64,000 nt of DNA from DATBGZ01 sp963803115 (GTDB taxonomy: Bacteria > Actinomycetota > Actinomycetes > Mycobacteriales > Micromonosporaceae): contig CAWDLN010000019.1 in NCBI GenBank assembly GCA_963803115.1, forward strand, positions 124,001 to 188,000. The letters are read 5' to 3'. The notes under the pieces are model-generated. The model ran no database searches. It worked only from the letters and a program-made list of their open reading frames with translations, and was not told the origin of the DNA. Numbering within the stretch: position 1 is the first letter of the stretch; every line of letters starts with the position of its first letter. Positions 62,201 through 64,000 of the stretch are shown here, piece by piece. Made by a program: the position numbers and the translations under genes.

Positions 62201-63606
62201 GCACTCCGGCCACGGTCGCGGCGAGACTGGCCAGTTGGGCCGTCGGACTCAGGCTGCGCGACGTACCGGAGGACGCTCTCGCCGCGGCTTGCCGGCATCT
62301 GCTCGACGGACTGGGCACCGCGCTCGCCGCCCTACGCCTCGGCGACGCGGCGCCGGCGATCACCGTCGCGCGGGGATTGGGCGGACCCGCCGAGGCTACC
62401 CTCTTCGGAACTCGGGACCGCATCGGCGCGCCCGCCGCCGCGCTCGCGACCGGCGTATTGGTGCACGCGCTCGACTTTGACGACACTCACGCCGAGGGTC
62501 TCGTTCATGCCACCGCGGTCACTCTTCCGGCGGCGCTTGCCGTGGGCGAGCAGGTCGGTGCGAGCGGGGCGGGTGTGCTCGAGGCCGCGCTCGTCGGGTA
62601 TGAGGTCACCTGCCGGGTGGCGTCGGCAACGCCACATGGCTTTCACGAGCGCGGAATCCACGCCACCCACGCGGCGGGCGTCATCGGCGCCGCCACCGTG
62701 GCCGCCCGGCTCATGGGCCTCGACGAGGCCACGACGCTGGGCGCCATGGGCATCGCCGGAAGCAGCGCGGGCGGATTGCTGGAGTTTCTCAGTACGGGCG
62801 CGTCGACCAAGCGGCTGCACCCCGGCCTGGCCTCGCACGCTGGTATAGTCGCCGCCCGGCTGGCCGCCGCCGGCGCGACCGGACCGTCCACTGTGCTCGA
62901 AGGGCCGGCGGGACTGTGGGCGGCACTATCGAGCCGTCCTGCCGACCCCGACCGCGTCCTGCGCGGACTCGCCGAGACGTGGGAGGTCACCCGGATCACC
63001 ATCAAGCCATACCCGGCCTGCCAGCTCTCACATTCCACTTTGGACGCGGCCGCCGCCGTGCGGCCCGACCTGGTCGCGGCGGGCGGCGTTGCCGAGGTGA
63101 AAGAGGTCGTGGCGATGGTGCATCCCGACAGCGCGGCCATCGTGAGCGAGCCGGCGGCGGTCAAGATCGCGCCCCGCACGCCCTATGACGCGAAGTTCAG
63201 CCTGCCCTGGAGTGTCGCGGCACTGCTCATCGACGGCGGCGTCTCCATCGACACCTACGCTGCGTCATCCATCGCCCGGGCCGAGGTCACTGACCTCGCC
63301 GCCCGCGTCCGGACAGTGTTGGTGCCGTCGGACACCGTCGCCGCCGACGCGTCCGGCCGCGTGGTGGTGCATCTGCGGGATGGACGCGAACTCACGGGCG
63401 CGGTGGGCCGCAGTCGGGGCGGACCCGACGCGCCGCTCGGCGACGCCGCCATCGCCGCCAAGATGCTCCTGCTGGCTGGCGACTCGGCGATCGTACAGAA
63501 GCTCGCCGACACGGCGCGCGGCCTGGCCGAGCTGCCCGATCTGGCCCCGCTGATCGACCTGATCTATCGCGCCTCCAGCGCCCAGTCCCGCGGACCCGAG
63601 GCATAA
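62197..63606 (+). CDS. MmgE/PrpD family protein
   Basis: 469 residues. Helical N-terminal domain with VHALDFDDTH and GYEVTCRVASATP, later KPYPACQLSHSTLDAA and PRTPYDAKFSLPWSVA. Members are 2-methylcitrate dehydratases and cis-aconitate decarboxylases. With MaoC and CoA-transferase it suggests branched C4-C6 dicarboxylate chemistry, such as itaconate or methylcitrate relatives; inference. Confidence 0.92.
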   Translation: MSTPATVAARLASWAVGLRLRDVPEDALAAACRHLLDGLGTALAALRLGDAAPAITVARGLGGPAEATLFGTRDRIGAPAAALATGVLVHALDFDDTHAEGLVHATAVTLPAALAVGEQVGASGAGVLEAALVGYEVTCRVASATPHGFHERGIHATHAAGVIGAATVAARLMGLDEATTLGAMGIAGSSAGGLLEFLSTGASTKRLHPGLASHAGIVAARLAAAGATGPSTVLEGPAGLWAALSSRPADPDRVLRGLAETWEVTRITIKPYPACQLSHSTLDAAAAVRPDLVAAGGVAEVKEVVAMVHPDSAAIVSEPAAVKIAPRTPYDAKFSLPWSVAALLIDGGVSIDTYAASSIARAEVTDLAARVRTVLVPSDTVAADASGRVVVHLRDGRELTGAVGRSRGGPDAPLGDAAIAAKMLLLAGDSAIVQKLADTARGLAELPDLAPLIDLIYRASSAQSRGPEA

Positions 63607-64000
63607 TGGCCGCCATCACCGACATCCGGCCGGAACGGTTTCCGTGGTTCCGCTACGACGGATACACCTTCAGCCTCGGCCTGACCGACGGCACGAACGC
63701 CTGGCTGTCTGGACACTCGGCGAGCGAATATGACGACTCCGTACGACGGATCGTCGTGCGCGGTGGCATGACCGAGCAGACCCGCACCGCCTACTCGAAG
63801 ATCGAGGCGATACTCGACGCGGCCGACCTGACCCTCGCCGATGTCATCGCCGTCGTCGAGTACGTGACCGTGGCCGGCCTGGCCACGTACGCCGACGCCG
63901 CGGCCGCACGGCGGGAGGTGTTCGCGGGCCACGAGCCGGCCGTCGCCACCGTTGTCGTGCAACGTCTGCTGCGCCCGGACGCGCTGATCGAGATCCAGGT
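63606..64000 (+). CDS. RidA/YjgF family protein, partial
   Basis: At least 131 residues; cut by the window end. TFSLGLTDGTNAWLSGHSAS, EQTRTAYSKIEAILDAADLT, DVIAVVEYVTVAGL and a C-terminal TVVVQRLLRPDALIEIQV match RidA-like deaminases acting on enamines and imines. Start and the upstream stop share one base (TAATG). Confidence 0.88.
   Translation, partial: MAAITDIRPERFPWFRYDGYTFSLGLTDGTNAWLSGHSASEYDDSVRRIVVRGGMTEQTRTAYSKIEAILDAADLTLADVIAVVEYVTVAGLATYADAAAARREVFAGHEPAVATVVVQRLLRPDALIEIQ

Noticed and set aside
1..64000. Degenerate motif CCANNNTGG as a genome-wide signal
   Set aside because: By base composition about 20 copies are expected by chance in 64 kb; only the exact form CCACAGTGG looked enriched.

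Overview
The window is high-GC actinobacterial chromosome. Lineage markers are a WhiB regulator, a complete conservon (sensor kinase, Roadblock, DUF742 and GTPase), DUF1876 and DUF5996 genes, an F420-type LLM oxidoreductase, a DUF222/HNH remnant, and many GTG or TTG starts with four-base overlaps. A filamentous, soil-type actinomycete fits (inference); the species cannot be told from the sequence. I saw no rRNA, tRNA, CRISPR array or intact transposase.

Layout. 0.1-3.3 kb: alcohol dehydrogenase, then on the minus strand a PLDc_N small protein, a frameshifted ABC ATPase and its permease, and a DUF1876 gene. 3.6-6.7 kb: bioA-bioF-bioD with overlapping starts and no bioB. 6.8-10.5 kb: STAS antagonist, anti-sigma-type ATPase, a small conserved protein and a 719-residue protein of unknown role. 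10.8-17.3 kb: ammonium transporter, membrane sensor and cvnA-B-C-D in one apparent operon. 17.6-19.4 kb: WhiB, an HTH protein and a TetR regulator, the last divergent from paaZ, which is followed by pepN, a GH38 mannosidase and an ABC exporter. 29-32.9 kb: PAP2 phosphatase, flippase-like protein, PIG-L deacetylase and GT4 glycosyltransferase, which look like a lipid or glycoconjugate module. 32.9-35.4 kb: an amidohydrolase (frameshifted) and a glutamine synthetase-like enzyme, the two halves of a FluG-like pair. 35.7-41.6 kb: receiver/thioredoxin-reductase fusion, copper-storage-like four-helix protein, GHL10 glycosidase, TMEM175 channel, methyltransferase and an ASCH-HTH protein.

41.7-51.5 kb is loosely packed accessory DNA. 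It holds broken remnants (DUF222/HNH, DUF5996 and a lipoprotein with a frame change), a second intact DUF5996 gene, an epoxide-hydrolase-like enzyme, an NmrA-like protein and a lipoprotein that fuses a trypsin-like domain without its serine nucleophile to a PLL-type beta-propeller.

51.5-64 kb is a catabolic locus. A minus-strand operon (flavoprotein, two MDR reductases, a small beta protein, aldehyde dehydrogenase, nitrilase-like protein, SnoaL-like protein) faces a plus-strand gntR followed by MaoC hydratase, LLM monooxygenase, CaiB/BaiF CoA-transferase, MmgE/PrpD and RidA, which runs off the window. A 12-base motif, GTCTGAYTTTTG, occurs once in each of the two control regions. The substrate is unknown.

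Several otherwise ordinary genes carry single-base frame breaks (ABC ATPase, cvnA, amidohydrolase, lipoprotein). Either the assembly contains indel errors or these genes are decaying; resequencing would decide.
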